Assembly: GCF_018446385.1 (NCBI RefSeq)
Contig: NC_056000.1
Location: 49,508,722 to 49,572,721, forward strand
Direction of reading: 5' to 3'
Length of the DNA: 64,000 nucleotides
DNA from: Zingiber officinale
Taxonomy: Eukaryota; Streptophyta; Magnoliopsida; Zingiberales; Zingiberaceae
A model generated the notes under the pieces. It was not told the DNA's origin and ran no database searches. It saw nothing but the letters and a program-made list of their open reading frames with translations. Made by a program: the position numbers and the translations under genes. Each line of letters starts with the position of its first letter. Within the stretch, counting starts at the first letter, position 1. Positions 33,678 through 45,404 of this stretch are shown one piece after another.

Positions 33678-36120
33678 CTTCCAGACGCTAAGGACGTACG
33701 GAGTCAAGCTGAATCCCCAAAAGTGTCTGTTTGGAGCAAGGAGCGGTCGCTTTCTAGGGTACATCGTTACCGAGTGGGGCATAGAGGTGAATCCCAGCAA
33801 AGTGAAGGCACTGCAGGACATGCCACCTCCCAGAAACTTGAGGGAAGTGCAACGCCTTACCGGTCGAATAATGGCCTTGTCACGGTTCATCGCCAAAACG
33901 ATCGATCGGAGCTTGCCTTTCTTCAAGATTCTGCGCCGAGCCACCAAATTCCAGTGGGACAGAGAATGCGACCAGACATTTGAGGAATTAAAGGTTTATC
34001 TAAACTCTTTGCCTGTATTAGCTAAGCCCAACATTGGCGAGCCGCTCCGCATCTACTTATCCTCGACCGAGCATGCTGTAGGCTCGGCGTTAGTACGACA
34101 GGACGGCGAAGAACATCCCATGTATTTCCTGAGTCACATTCTAAAGGATGTTGAGTCTCGCTACACCGGTCTCGAAAAGCTTGTCTTCACGCTAGTCCTC
34201 ACCGCTCGGAGGCATCGACCTTATTTCCTCGCGCACAGGATAAATGTCATGACGAACAACCCTCTAGGGAGATTTCTCCTCAACCCGGAGGCATCCGGGC
34301 GGCTGATTAAGTGGACAACCGAGCTTAGTGAATTCGATATCCAGTACCAACCCCGCACGACCATTAAGGCGCAGTCACTGGCGGACTTCGTCACTGAAGT
34401 ACAGAATCCCGAGCCCGAAGCTTTATGGAGAGTATATGTGGATGGGTCATCCACTCGGCTCGGGAGTGGTATTGGTATTATATTGATCTCCCCTCAAGAA
34501 GAGCAGATGCATCTGTCCGTCCGGTTGGACTGTCGGGCAACCAATAACGAAGCAGAATATGAAGCCCTCATATCGGGATTGCAGGCCGCTTGGCATGTGG
34601 GAGCGAGCCGAGTAATGATCTACTCAGACTCTCAGCTTGCCGCTTAGCAGCTCTTAGGATCCTTCGAGATAAACAACCCCAGACTCAGGCTCTACACGGA
34701 AGCTTTCGAAAGGCTCAAAACCAACTTTTGCGAGGTTGTCATACAGAAGATCCCCCCAGCGGAGAACCAAGCGGCAGATGAATTGGCCAAACTTGCAAGT
34801 TCAATAACGTTGATTATTCTCCAACAAACGATTGAGCATGTAGCCTTAGTGGCTCACATTGACAGGATGGAGGGCCTCACGTTCCCAAGCGACTAGAGGA
34901 CGACCATAATAGAATTTTTGCGATCGGGAGCTACGCCATCCGATCGGGAAGAGGCCCAGTTACTAAGAAGGAAAGTCGGACAGTTCACCCTCATCGGGGA
35001 TCAGCTCTACAAGAAGTCTTTCGCTTTACCATTGCTAAAATGCGTCAACTCGGAGGACGCGAAATACATACTACAAGAAGTACATCAAGGGTCTTGTGGA
35101 GGACACCCGGGCGGCCGCTCGTTGGGGAAGAAGATTCTACTAGCCGGGTACTTTTGGCCGACCCTCCAGGAAGATGTTGCTCGGACTGTCGCCACTTGCT
35201 TTTCCTGTCAAAAATATCACAAATCCACCCACTGACCCACTAAGGAGATGATGCGTCTACAGTGTCCTGCCCATTCGACCAGTGGGGCATGGATATTGTG
35301 GGACCTTTCTCGATGACGACCGGGCAACGGAAGTTTTTACTTGTGGAGGTGGACTACTTCTCCAAATGGGTCGAGGTCAAGCCATTGGCGAAAATAACTG
35401 AGTAGATGGTCAAGAAGTTCATCTGGCAGCACATAATATGTCGGTTCGACATTCCACGCCGGTTCGTGTCCGAAAATGGGCGGCAGTTCGTCGGACAGTA
35501 GTTCCGAGAATGGTGCGAGGGGTACGGTATTCAGCAACACTTCACCTCTATAGCCTATCCGCAAAGCAACGGGCAGGCCGAGGTCGCCAATCGGGAGATC
35601 CTTCGGATTCTTCGAGTTCGGCTCGACCATGTCGGTGGCAGCTGGGTAGATTAGCTCCCAGACGTGTTATGGGCGATTCGCACTACCCCTAAGGAGGGAA
35701 CGGGGGTCACGCCTTTCCATTTGGTGTACGGAGGAGAGGTTGTAGTTCCCGTGGAGGTCGGAGTAGAATCTGATTGGGTGCAATAGTACGACACGGGTAA
35801 CACCGAGCGGAGGCAGCTGGAGCTGGACTTGATAGACGAGGCGCAAGCCAAAGCAGCCGTCCGGCTAATGGCGTACCGGCAAAGAATGAAGCAGAATTAC
35901 AACAGACGAGTGATTCCCAGGGCATTCCAGGTCGTCGACTTTGTATGGAAGAAGGTGAAGCCGGTCGACGATATGAGCAAGCTGGAGGCGCTTTGGGCTG
36001 GGCCCTTCAAAGTCATCGAGAAGCTCCGATCGGGCGCCTATTACCTCGAAGATGAAGACAGACGACAGCTAGAACGACCATGGAGCGCTAACCATCTCCA
36101 GCCGTACCGAGCTGGGTGAA
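33678..36120 (+). pseudogene. Element D pol, second part (RT end, RNase H, integrase)
   Basis: Continues RT (FLGYIVTEWGIEVNPSKVKA), then the RT thumb and first RNase H (SSTEHAVGSALV). An archaeal-type RNase H follows (VYVDGSST, RATNNEAEYEALISGL, YSDSQLA). Integrase has the zinc-binding HQGSCGGHPGG...CFSCQKYH and catalytic-core pieces WGMDIVGPF, SENGRQF (the usual Asp replaced by Glu) and YPQSNGQAEVANRE. The C-terminal part ends WSANHLQPYRAG at 36118. Stops occur near 34646, 34894, 35233, 35401, 35501, 35649 and 35786, and a frameshift lies near 35260, so no functional protein is made. Confidence 0.9.
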
Positions 36121-36225
36121 AGGTGCGCCAATGTAATTCATTATATGTACTTTCTGTTCTTCGGCTCCCTTTGAATGTAGGAATGAAATCTAAAACAAAG
36201 AATGCGCTGAATGACCAGGCTCCAT

Positions 36226-36727
36226 GAAGACCGTCGAGCGGCAACGTTAAACTCTAGAGTCGAGTCGGCGACTATAAACCCCTCGGCCTGAAGACCGTCG
36301 AGCGGCGACGTTAAACTCTAGAGTCGAACCGGTGACTATAAACCCCCCGGCCTGAAGACCATCGAGCGGCGATGTTAAACTCTAGAGTCGAACCGGCAAC
36401 TATTAACCCCCCAGCCTGAAGACCGTCGAGTGGTAACATTAAACTCTAGAGTTGAACCGGCGACTATAAACCCCCTTGCCTGAAGACCGTCAGGCGGCGA
36501 CGTTAAACTCTAGAATCGAGCCGGCAACTATAAACCCCCCGGCTGAAGACTGTCAAGCGGCGACGTTAAACTCTAGAGTCGAACCGGCGACTATAAATCC
36601 CCCGGCCTGAAGACCGTCGAGCGGCGACGTTAAACTCTAGAATCGAACCTGCGACTATAAACCCCCCGACCTGAAGACCGTCGAGCGGCAACGTTAAACG
36701 ACAAAGTTGCGCGGCGACTATAAAGCT
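36226..36727 (+). repeat. 64-bp tandem repeat array after pol of element D
   Basis: About eight head-to-tail units with period 64 bp, each beginning GAAGACCGTCGAGCGGCGAC and containing TTAAACTCTAGAGTCGAACC and ACTATAAACCCCCCGGC. Units differ by scattered substitutions and a single-base indel. Arrays in this position (between pol and the 3' LTR) are known from other Tat elements. Confidence 0.93.
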
Positions 36728-36991
36728 CCGCCTTGGCATCACTTCAATCTAACATGGGTCCTATGTAAAAGGGGTGGTCCTGTACTCGCTTGTCAAGCAG
36801 CAGCTCAAAGATCAAAAGACGAGACTCTCACGCATTCGACAACGATCGAGGGAATAGATAACTCGCTCGGATACACACAACGATAGAACAAGCAAACAAT
36901 GTAAAGCCCAAGCAAGTTCATTAATCAAAATAGGCCGAGTGGCCAGAACATGTAGTAAGATAGGTTGAACGGTCAGTACATAACAGCAAGT

Positions 36992-39221
36992 TTACTCGAG
37001 ATAACCAAAAATCTCATCAGGGATCGTGGTAAGGTGCTCGGCATGGTCTCGGACCAGAATAGTGATATCCTCAGGAAGACGACCCTTTATTTTTAGATAA
37101 TCAGCTGTGGCGGTGATGGCGAGCTCGAACGCATGGACGAGCCGAGCGCAGGCTTTCTCAACAAATTTCTCCGAGTGGACGTAGTTCTGCTGCGCGACAG
37201 CGAACCGGCTTGGCTCGGCCTCCTGATATTCTTTTAGGGCGGCTCGGGAGGCCTCAGGTGCCTCTTGAAAGGTCTTCAAGTCACCCTGGAGAGCGACCAC
37301 CTCCGCCGAGCGACCCGCTTTCTCGGCGATGAGCATATCAGTTAACTCCTTGGCCTTCTGCTCGAGTGCTCGGGCCTCGACATTCTTTGCCTCCAGGTCG
37401 GTGACGACCCTATTCTTCCTGGAGGTAGCCAAGTCGATCTTTTTGTCATAAGTCTTCACTTGGGTCTCGAGCCGATCCACCATAGTTTGCAGGCCCGAAG
37501 ATTTGTGCTGCTCGGCCTCCATCAGTTTCTTGGTCTTGTCAAGCTCCGCCTTTAGCATGACATAGGGGGGCCTTGAGGAGGAGCCCCACCAGAGACCGTG
37601 AGCTTTTTGAACTCCTCTTCTAGGAGAGCCAGGCGGTTGCTTACCGCAATGCTTTCCACCCAATACTGCAACCAGATCGGAAGGGAAAGGGCCAGTGCCG
37701 AATGGAAAGGAAAAGGAGAAGGTTATAATAATAGTTACCTCGGTAGCCTATTGTATGTGGCTGTTGCCGAGCAGCCCCAGAGGCATCAGAGCCACGCGCG
37801 CTCGAGCGTCCTCCAAGACTTTCGCGAGGGGTCCCCGGATGGTTATTAAGTGTTCAGGGCTCGTCGGCTGTTCGGCTGTTTGCAAATATTCCTCTGTCGG
37901 TAGGTGGAGTAAGGCCTTGATAGTCCTGCGCTAGCCCGGGGTAGACTGAGCAGACGCTGAAGGGGCAGAAGATTGTCCGACCGGATCGGAACGGATGAGG
38001 GATCGCCTGATTGTCCGTTGAGCAGGAGGAAGTGAGTTGAGGGGTTGAGCGGTGATGGGGTCAGAAGACCAATCGCCTTGAGAGAGGGTTCGGTCTGAAG
38101 ATAGTGTTTCCACAGTTGCCGGAGCCAACGGAGGAGGAGCGTCCATCTACTCGAACACGTGTACAGCTGAGGTGGCCGAGCAGGTTTGTGTGCCCGTTCG
38201 GCGGCGTTTGCGTCCAACCAACGGAAGTTCATCATCGGAAGACCTGGTTTCCTCGGGCCGAAGGGCTGCTTGAGTACTCGACGGAGTGGTCTCTCTTGTT
38301 GCATCGGTAGTAACGGTTCGAGCGGCAGACACATCGCCAGCCGTCTGCGCCTCTTCGTTCTCGCCTTCATGAGAGCCGACCGGGGCGATGCCAAGTCTCT
38401 CTGCCTCCTACGCCGCAGCCGCCTCTATCTCGGCAGCCTTGCGTTTTAGCATGCCGAGCACCACCGATTTCATCATTGTCATAGCTGCAAGAAAAAGAAA
38501 AGAAATCAGTTAGACCCAAAGAAAAGGAGAGAAAGTTTTTTCTTACCAGGGTCGTTCGGATCAGGCTTAAGCCAAATAGATACAGCATCCCTTCGGGTAG
38601 CAGCTTATGGATGTCCAACTTCAGCCCGGCCAGTAGGTTAGCCGTGTGTAGAAAAGCGGGCTCGGTCCTATACCTTTTCAGGCCGGGAGGAGGTGGCAGA
38701 GCGGTTTGCCATTGGGTTCGAAAAGGTGGCGACTCGGGAAGACTCAAAAAGAAAAAATAGTCTTTCCATTGCTTATTGGAGGTAGACATCTTATCAAAGA
38801 AAATCAAGTCGATCCGAGATTGAAACAAGAAAGTGTCTATCTCGGACTGCTTGGGATAGTAAAAATAATGAAAAATCTGAGGTTTAAGGGGGATGTTGTG
38901 CACTCGGAAGAGCACAACTACGCCGCACAACAACCTAAAAGAGTTGGGCACATGCTGGCTGAGCGGAAAACGGAAGTAGTTACACACTTCTGTGATGAAG
39001 GAGTGGATGGGAAACCTAAGGCCAGCTACGAATTGGTCGCAGAAGAAAGTAACAGTGCCGACCGACGGGTCATGGGGTCGATCAGACGGCTTGGCCAGGG
39101 TAAGCTTGTGGTCGGCAGGGATATCATAAGCATTAATCAGATTAGAGGCATCTCCCGAGTCAAACCAACTCTCCATGGTTTGGTACCAGAGGCTAGGAGA
39201 GGGGTCAGAAGAACTGACCAT
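36992..39221 (-). pseudogene. Antisense gene of Tat element D (putative gypsy-type transposon domain)
   Basis: Runs opposite to pol. ATG at 39221 (MVSSSDPSPS) opens a domain with FFCDQFVAGLRFPIHSFITE and FRFPLSQHVPNSFRLLCGVV, which resembles the Pfam family called 'putative gypsy type transposon' (Transposase_28). Splice sites fit a donor CCCTG|GTAAGAAA near 38546 and an acceptor CTTGCAG near 38491. A second intron may lie near 37735-37670. The 3' part (about 37560-36992) encodes a Lys/Glu-rich coiled coil (LKAELDKTKKLMEAEQHKS) ending HAEHLTTIPDEIFGYLE. Stops and frame changes around 38430-37640 break it. Role unknown. The antisense placement is a feature of some Tat elements. Confidence 0.75.
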
Positions 39222-39910
39222 GAGCAGAAAATGAAAACACAGAAGGTTCGTCGAAAAAATTGACGGAAAGAGCAGCAAGAGAGGCGATGCCCAAGAAAGC
39301 GAAGGGAAGCAAACACGAAAACAAGAGAGGATCAGAGAGCTTACAAAAGGAAACCTAGGAGAGGAAGGGAGAAGATCACCGGAGTGCTAGAGGCCGTGGA
39401 AGTCGATGAAGCACGCGGAGGCAACAACGATGGAACAGAAGTCGACGCCGGTGCTTTATAAAGATCGGGCTCGGTCAACCTTAGCCGTCCGATCTAGGTC
39501 GCGGAGATCGAAGTTGGCATCCGACCATTGAATACAAACCGCCGCCTGTCCCCTTGGAGCTGACGCCTTCGCCGTACGATGACGATGGTGGTGCCACGTG
39601 GTGACAGAGCAGAAAGGGACATTCAATGAACGCCATTATGCGGGCATGGGCGCGCGCTCGACCTTAATGGCAAGGATTTGCATGAATTCCGAAGAGATTC
39701 TAAAGACGTCAGCATTAATCACCCTCGGGTCGGTAAGGTAATCAGCGACAAACAAAACTTTCCAAGGCCTAGCAGGTAGGCCGACGAGCGGTTGCCTGGC
39801 ACCCTCACAGTGCCCGAGCAGAGAAGCACTCACCTCAGTGACTGAGCGACCGCTACACCACCAAACTTGTAGTCTAGTCAGTCGGACTTTCAGCCTCCTT
39901 CGACTAGACT

Positions 39911-39925
39911 TGAGGGGAAGACACG
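39911..39925 (+). other. Polypurine tract of element D
   Basis: TGAGGGGAAGACACG immediately before the 3' LTR, in the expected place for plus-strand priming. Confidence 0.6.
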
Positions 39926-40722
39926 TGATCCGGTGATGAAGAAGAGGGTCTGACCATACATTGGTCAACGACACGTGGAAGTCAAAGTCAAGAGGGGCAG
40001 CCCAATGTCCTTGCCGAGAGGGGAGGTCACCTTGCTGATCGGACGTGATAGCGCCCCGACCGGCGCGAAGACAGCTCGATCGCAGGTCGTGTTTCCGATG
40101 CTCAAGGGTTCTCGTATGAAAGAGTCGATGCGCCGAGCGGCATGCCCGCTCGGCCGAGCTACCGAACAACTAAGGTTGCATGCCCATCCGAGTATGCGAC
40201 CGAGCGGCTCACCCGCTTGGCCTAGTAACGGACGAGAGAGAAGAGGACAAAAGGGACAGCTGGCGATATCCTTCTCGAGACATGCGCCGCTGACAGATAG
40301 CATGGTCGGCGACCAGACCGGACAGAAGATCGTACGGTGGAAGTTTCCACTGTCATGTTGGAGATATGCTCGGATGGTTGCGGTATGGCGTCAGACACTT
40401 TTCTGACAGACCCATTTTGAGGTATGCTTTGAGGAGCGTGCACGCCTTGGGAAGCGTGTCCCCCGGGATCCTATATAAGGACTCCTAGACTTCAACGGAT
40501 GTATGCGCGATTTCTTCATTGTAGCTACAGTCTCGTTACTCTGCTCCCACTTTATTTCGTCGGTGCCTGACTTGAGCGTCGGAGGGTTGTCGCATTGAAC
40601 CCCTTCTCGGCTCGGCTTTGTTGCAGGTTCACCGGAGGTCCACGTCATCTTGGAGGTCATCTGAAAACAGCAGTGAGCGTCACGTCCTCAGCGCTCGTCG
40701 ACTCGACTCTCGGACAGAATCA
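39926..40722 (+). repeat. Element D 3' LTR
   Basis: Pair of 29333-30138, with TATA-like CCTATATAAGG near 40470 and end CGGACAGAATCA. Followed by CTATC, the right target copy. Confidence 0.9.
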
Positions 40723-40727
40723 CTATC

Positions 40728-40985
40728 CATTATTTATTTTGACTTCTTCAAATGTATTAAAATATTATTAAAAAATTAGTTAAATCTTATGTAATGTTAT
40801 TCATATGTTCTGTATGTTTTAAAAAAAGCAGAGATAAAATAGAAAAAAATAATAGAGAAAAAAAATGATAGAAAAAATTAGTAGAATAAAATAGAAATTA
40901 TACTTGAAAAGGTACATCTTTCGATAAATAATAAAATAATATATGTCTTTAAGTAAATTTAAAATTACGTTATTTGGTAAATTAT
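40728..40985. mobile_element. Element C, right terminal inverted repeat
   Basis: Its reverse complement aligns with 26801-27046 over its whole length, including the shared phrase GTCAAAATAAATAATGGATA (split by the insertion of D) and ACATATGAATA.CATTACAT. The outer end fades near TTTGGTAAATTATC. Confidence 0.72.
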
Positions 40986-41454
40986 CAAATTTAATTTGAT
41001 AATCAACAAAAAAAAAAAATATATATATATATATTTTTACAGAATTGAATCGCTCACTCAGGATGTGGATATTTAAGATTGAGGAAGAAATAGAGTCAAT
41101 CTTGACAACGCAAGTCCGTCTACGTTCCTTAGTAGAAAGTTCCACCACAGTGCCACATGCAGTCTTTGTGGGGATAACTTATAGAAGAAAATAAATGCTA
41201 ATCAAGCCGGCGATTAAAAAGATCACTTTGCGACAATTTTTGAATAGTCAATTATGCTTTATTAATTTAATTTCATAAATGACGATTCTGGATTCATAAG
41301 AAATCAAATCTCTAGATATATTCAAATTCTTTAAAGTTGAAATTAAAATCAACTAAGCAAAAAAAATTTAAGATGAAATCTGAACGTGGTAGTGAATAAA
41401 ATAATAGACATGACGGATCTGATGAATACTATGTTGGATCATTCACTAAATAGC
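40986..41454. other. AT-rich intergenic DNA
   Basis: No gene recognised. A short TA run lies near 41020-41035. Confidence 0.6.
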
Positions 41455-42117
41455 TAGGGTAGTAAATGAACCAAGCCGAGCCGAGTTTTGGGGTATTCAA
41501 ACTTGTTTGATAAGATAACTGAGCTGAGCTGAGCCGAGCTTAAAATGAACCAAGCTTTTGAAATGAGTGTTCAAGCTTGGCTTGGTTTATTTTTTATGAG
41601 CTTGAGCTTGTTTGAAGTTTGGCTTGAGTTTGGTTCGTTTAGATGTTATCAAGCTCTCAATTCAAGCTTGGCTTGAGCTTGGTTCGAGCTTGGTTCGAGC
41701 TTGGCTTGAGCTTGGCTTGAGTTTGGTTCGTTTAAATGTTATCAAGCTCTCAATTCAAGCTTGTTTGATTGTTTGAAACTTTTAATTGTTTGATTGGTTA
41801 TTAAGATTGATAATTTAAATTTATTTATTTATTTTATTTTATTTTATTGTTTATTTAGTATATTGAAAAGAGTTTTATTAATAAATATGGTTCATGAACA
41901 TTGTTCACGAACATTGTTCACGAACGTTGTGCACGAACGTTGTTCACGAACGTTAACGAGCTGAACATATATGTGTTCAAGCTTGTTTGTTTAGCTTAAC
42001 GAGCTGTTCAAACTTGTTTGTTTAATTAATCTTATGTATATTAAACGAACATAAACAATCTCTTACCAAGCCGAACACTAAGTTTGTTCACGAACGCTTG
42101 ATTTATTTACAGCCCTA
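41455..42117. mobile_element. hAT-like MITE with internal repeats
   Basis: The ends TAGGGTAGTAAATGAACCAAG and (reverse complement) TAGGGCTGTAAATAAATCAAG match at most positions. The interior has runs of GCTTGAGCTTGGTTCGA-type repeats (about 41600-41770) and GAACATTGTTCACGAACGTT repeats (41880-41960). No coding. A matching 8-bp target duplication was not seen. Confidence 0.65.
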
Positions 42118-42449
42118 TTGTTGAGTGAAAAAACTAAATCTTATTTATCATGAACTTTGTGGGATGAAATAATTAAGATTATAATTTATTGAATAGAGTA
42201 CTTAGTAGGACATAACAAAAACCCATTATAAATTATGAACGGATAAAAGACTTAATATTAGATATTTGCACGTCTAGCGATGTTTAACTTAGGCTAGGCA
42301 GTATAAATCTAATGAAAATAAATTAAATTTTATAGTTTCAATTAGCCTCATTAATTATTTCTGGGGTGATCGATTCAGTTCTACAAAAGTTTTCTACTAG
42401 TTACTAGGATAAATCGGAAAGCGCGCATGATGGTCAGCTCAGAAGCTCA
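42118..42449. other. Intergenic DNA without a recognised feature
   Basis: AT-rich, no gene or repeat identified. Confidence 0.55.
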
Positions 42450-42590
42450 GCATTCTTTGGTTACACTCCTCATTTGGAGGAAAAATTCCCGTAAATATGT
42501 CGTAGCTAGGATTCAAACAGCGGATACCTGAGTGACAACTTGGATATCCTATCACGGCACCATGACGGAGACAAAAGAAACTGAATTCAA
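42450..42590 (-). mobile_element. SINE-like unit, second type
   Basis: On the minus strand a B-box-like GTTTGAATCCTAGCTACGAC follows GTCACTCAGGTATCCGC at a spacing resembling a tRNA-derived SINE. It lies directly beside the SINE copy at 42601-42800. Single copy in this window, so the family assignment is tentative. Confidence 0.4.
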
Positions 42591-42600
42591 GGTGGCAAAA

Positions 42601-42800
42601 GACGAATACACTCGCCCCCAGCATCCCCGCCAATCCATCCCAGTACTAATATGGAAGAGGTAAATCACATGCGGCTATTAGCCTTTGGAATAATGACTAA
42701 CACATAAGTAAAGTATTTATCTCAATTTTATTAAAATTTAAACCCTAAATTTTATGATGATAATATCACATGTGCTAACCATTAAATTATCCCGAACGGC
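42601..42800 (-). mobile_element. tRNA-derived SINE-like repeat, second copy
   Basis: Reverse-orientation homologue of 488-690, better preserved at its 3' half (GATTTACCTCTTCC, GGGGGCGAGTGTATTCG on the minus strand). Shared phrases include GTGTTAGTCATTATTCCAAAG and GATATTATCATCAT. Confidence 0.6.
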
Positions 42801-43424
42801 CAAAGAAATTGAATTCAAGTATTATCATTAAAGGTCATTAAATTTTATGTCCACTCAAACAAGTCCTTTTTATTGAGAAAATATTAAATTGATTGAGAAT
42901 AATAAGAGCACAAAAATAAATATAACTTTTGAAGAGTAAAGCATTAATCATTCTACTATGATTTCTACTATTGAGATTGATAGTCACAGGTAATTATTCC
43001 CAATACTATTAAAATTATACATTTGGAAGAGTAGTGAATCAAAATATTCATGTGCTACCTCCAACATAATTAGAGGGATCATCACTCAGATTGAGGTTTT
43101 GCCTCCTATGGTTCAGAAGATCTATCATCTCAAATGCAAATGTCTTTAAAGTAATCTAATAGGAAAATGAGATCAACAATTTCATGTGATTATATTTATC
43201 TATGGAAACATGAATTTTATATTTATTTATCTATGGAAACATGAATTTTATATAGGATTGAAAAATGAACCTATATCTTTTTATAAAGTCAATCAATGCT
43301 CAAATTTTAAAAATTAAATCGAAGAAAGAGATAAATCTATGAATGACAAATAAGATATGAGACTTATAGAATTGCCCCCAAAAGAGAAATTAATTGACTA
43401 TATATAGATTTTTAAAATGATGAG
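42801..43424. other. Intergenic DNA
   Basis: AT-rich, with a short direct duplication (phrase TCTATGGAAACATGAATTTT twice within 43195-43255). No gene recognised. Confidence 0.55.
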
Positions 43425-44282
43425 TGATCCTGTCAGAAAATGATGGAGATGACGCGCTAGATAGATGACGGTGAGGTTGACTAAGTGAAGACTTTTAATA
43501 AAGGAAAAGACTGCAAACAGGAGTAGAAATCCTCTATGCACACACCCAAATAAGCAAACAGAACATCAGTGCCCAAAACCTAGGGAAAAGGGTCCTTGGC
43601 GAAAGTCCTCCGACATTCAAGTTAGTGTATTGGCTGAACGAATTGAAGAACAGTAGATGTGTGCGTGTAATCGAAGTAGTAGCGTTGCGTGATGGTACCT
43701 TACCAACGGAGAGGACCCCCTTTATATATCACATCTCATAACCTCCGTAATCATGTGAAAGAATGTTGGATGTCAAAAGTTGTTGAGTAAGGGAATATGT
43801 ATAGCCTGGGAGGCGTATAGTCAACGTCCGAGGAATCTTCCTTTGTCCGTGTGCACCCTTTTCATAACTTGCATCATGAATAAGGTGGTCAAAGGAATAT
43901 GTTGTAATAATATATCGGTTGATAGAAAATGTGCAATTACCTTCGAGGAAGGTTCCAATGAATGTTCATATTACAATAGGAGAATATTCTCTGACAAACG
44001 GTTGTTATCCTCTAACAAGCTGTTATATTCTCTCATACTGTTGTCTCTTAGGTATATCTTGGTCGAACATTTAGCAAGCCAAGTTTGTATTGATAGAATA
44101 ATGCATGAGAAGAGTACCTAGCATCGTCCGATCCATAAGTCGGATGACAATGTATTGTGTCACGTTGGCTTTTTGATAGTGAACCAATATGAAGCTAAGT
44201 TCTCTGGGTCTGGTCAGTTCTATGACTGACCGACCACATAACGGGATACTTGCCTCTAAGAGGATAGCTTGAGCTCCAGAAG
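43425..44282 (-). mobile_element. Ty3-type LTR, minus orientation, interrupted by element F
   Basis: The plus-strand start TGATCCTGTCAG is the complement of an LTR end CTGACAGGATCA, like the end of element D LTRs. A minus-strand TATA-like GATATATAAAAGGGGG lies near 43730. Element F enters at 44283. The remainder and the far target copy are outside the window, so whether it is a solo LTR is unknown. Confidence 0.6.
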
Positions 44283-45404
44283 TGTTGGTGCAATTTTCAT
44301 GGATCAAGGTTGACTAATTTGACTAAGCTTGAGTTGACCAAGTTTGAGTCTTGATATTTGAGTTTCGATGTTTAACAAAATATAGAGATTGCAAGTGCAA
44401 TTATCCGATTGGGGAGATTATTAATGCAATTCCCCTCTGGTCAAGATTTTACCAGCTTGATTTGAAGAAAAGTCAAGTAGGTCAATGTTGACCGATACTT
44501 GACTTTTGAAAGTTCTAACTAGAGGTTAGGCAAGGGAAAGACCAATGAGATAGTTGACAGAAGAAGAAGAGTCGAGTATGTCAAGATTGACGGGATACTT
44601 GACTGAAAAGTCCCAGTGATTGAAGCCAAGCAAATGAAAAATCTTGGTGAGTACTGAAGCCAGGTGAAAAACCCTAGTGAGTGAAGCTGGGCAGATGAAA
44701 TTCCTAGTGAGTGAAACTAGGTGTTGAAAAGTCCTTGTAAATGAAGCTAGATAGTTGAAAAGCCCTAGTGAGTGAAGCTAGGCAAATGAAAAATCCTGGT
44801 GAGTGAAGCTAGGTGAAAATTCCTAGTGAGTGAAGTGAGTGAAGCTAGACAGATGAAAATCATAATGAGTGAAGCTAGTTGTTGGAAAGTCCTCGTGAGT
44901 GAAGGCAGACAGTTGAAAATTCATAGTGAGTGAAGATAGGCAAATGGAAAATCCTAGTGAGTGAAACTAGGTGAAATGTCCTAGCGAGTGAAGCTAGGTA
45001 GATGAAAATCCAAGTGAGTGAAGCTATGTGTTACAAAGTCCTGGTGAGTAAAGCTAGATAGTTGAAAAGCCCTAATGAGTGAAGCTAGGCAAATGGAAAA
45101 TCTTGGTGAGTGAAGACAGGTAAAAAGTCTGAGTGAGTGAAGCTAGACAGTGAGAAAGTCCTGTTGAGTGAAGTCAGACAGTTGAAAATCCAGGTGGGTC
45201 AAAGGTTGACCGGACACCTGATGATTGAAAGTCCAAATGGGTCAAGGCTAATCAGACACTTGGCATGAGATAGTAAGTCCAAGTGGGTCAAGGTTGACCG
45301 GATACTTAGTACGAGGAGAAAAATCAAAGTGGGTCAAAGGATTGACTAGACACTTGGTGGAGAAGTCCCAGCAGGTTAAGGTTGACTAGATGCTAGGTAA
45401 GAAG
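44283..45404 (+). repeat. Element F 5' LTR, first part, with hairpin arrays
   Basis: Starts TGTTGGTGCAATTTTC. From about 44610 to 45180 it carries some 18 diverged units of the CCTAG-TGAGTGAAG-CTAGG type. GGTCA...TGACC units with outer arms (GTCAAGTA/ATACTTGAC, CCAAGTG/TACTTAG and others) lie at both sides. Units are more decayed than in element B. Ends with AGAAG, the target copy of element E. Confidence 0.85.

Larger units (their letters stand above)
29333..40722 (+). mobile_element. Element D: Ty3/Tat-lineage LTR retrotransposon, defective
   Basis: LTRs at 29333-30138 and 39926-40722 (806 and 797 bp), TGATCC...ATCA ends, and CTATC duplications (29328-29332 and 40723-40727). The primer-binding site TGGCGCCGTCTGTGGGA starts three bases after the 5' LTR. 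The interior has a truncated gag, RT, an archaeal-type RNase H, integrase, a 64-bp tandem array, then an antisense gene. The RT-aRNH-IN order and the antisense gene place it in the Tat group. It is non-functional: gag/PR deleted, pol with stops and a frameshift, and a 2.6-kb solo LTR inserted in RT. Inserted inside palindromic element C. Confidence 0.92.

Noticed and set aside
36226..36727. Second CRISPR-like direct repeat run
   Set aside because: Pure head-to-tail 64-bp tandem repeat without distinct spacers, inside a Tat element.
40819..41148. 109-codon frame rich in Phe, Ile and Tyr
   Set aside because: Low-complexity translation of AT-rich DNA overlapping the element C terminal repeat and a TA run.
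45400..45404. AGAAG beside both E and F as a sign of one shared insertion event
   Set aside because: E has its own matching AGAAG on both sides. The AGAAG left of F cannot be paired because the right side of F is outside the window. Coincidence in GA-rich sequence is likely.
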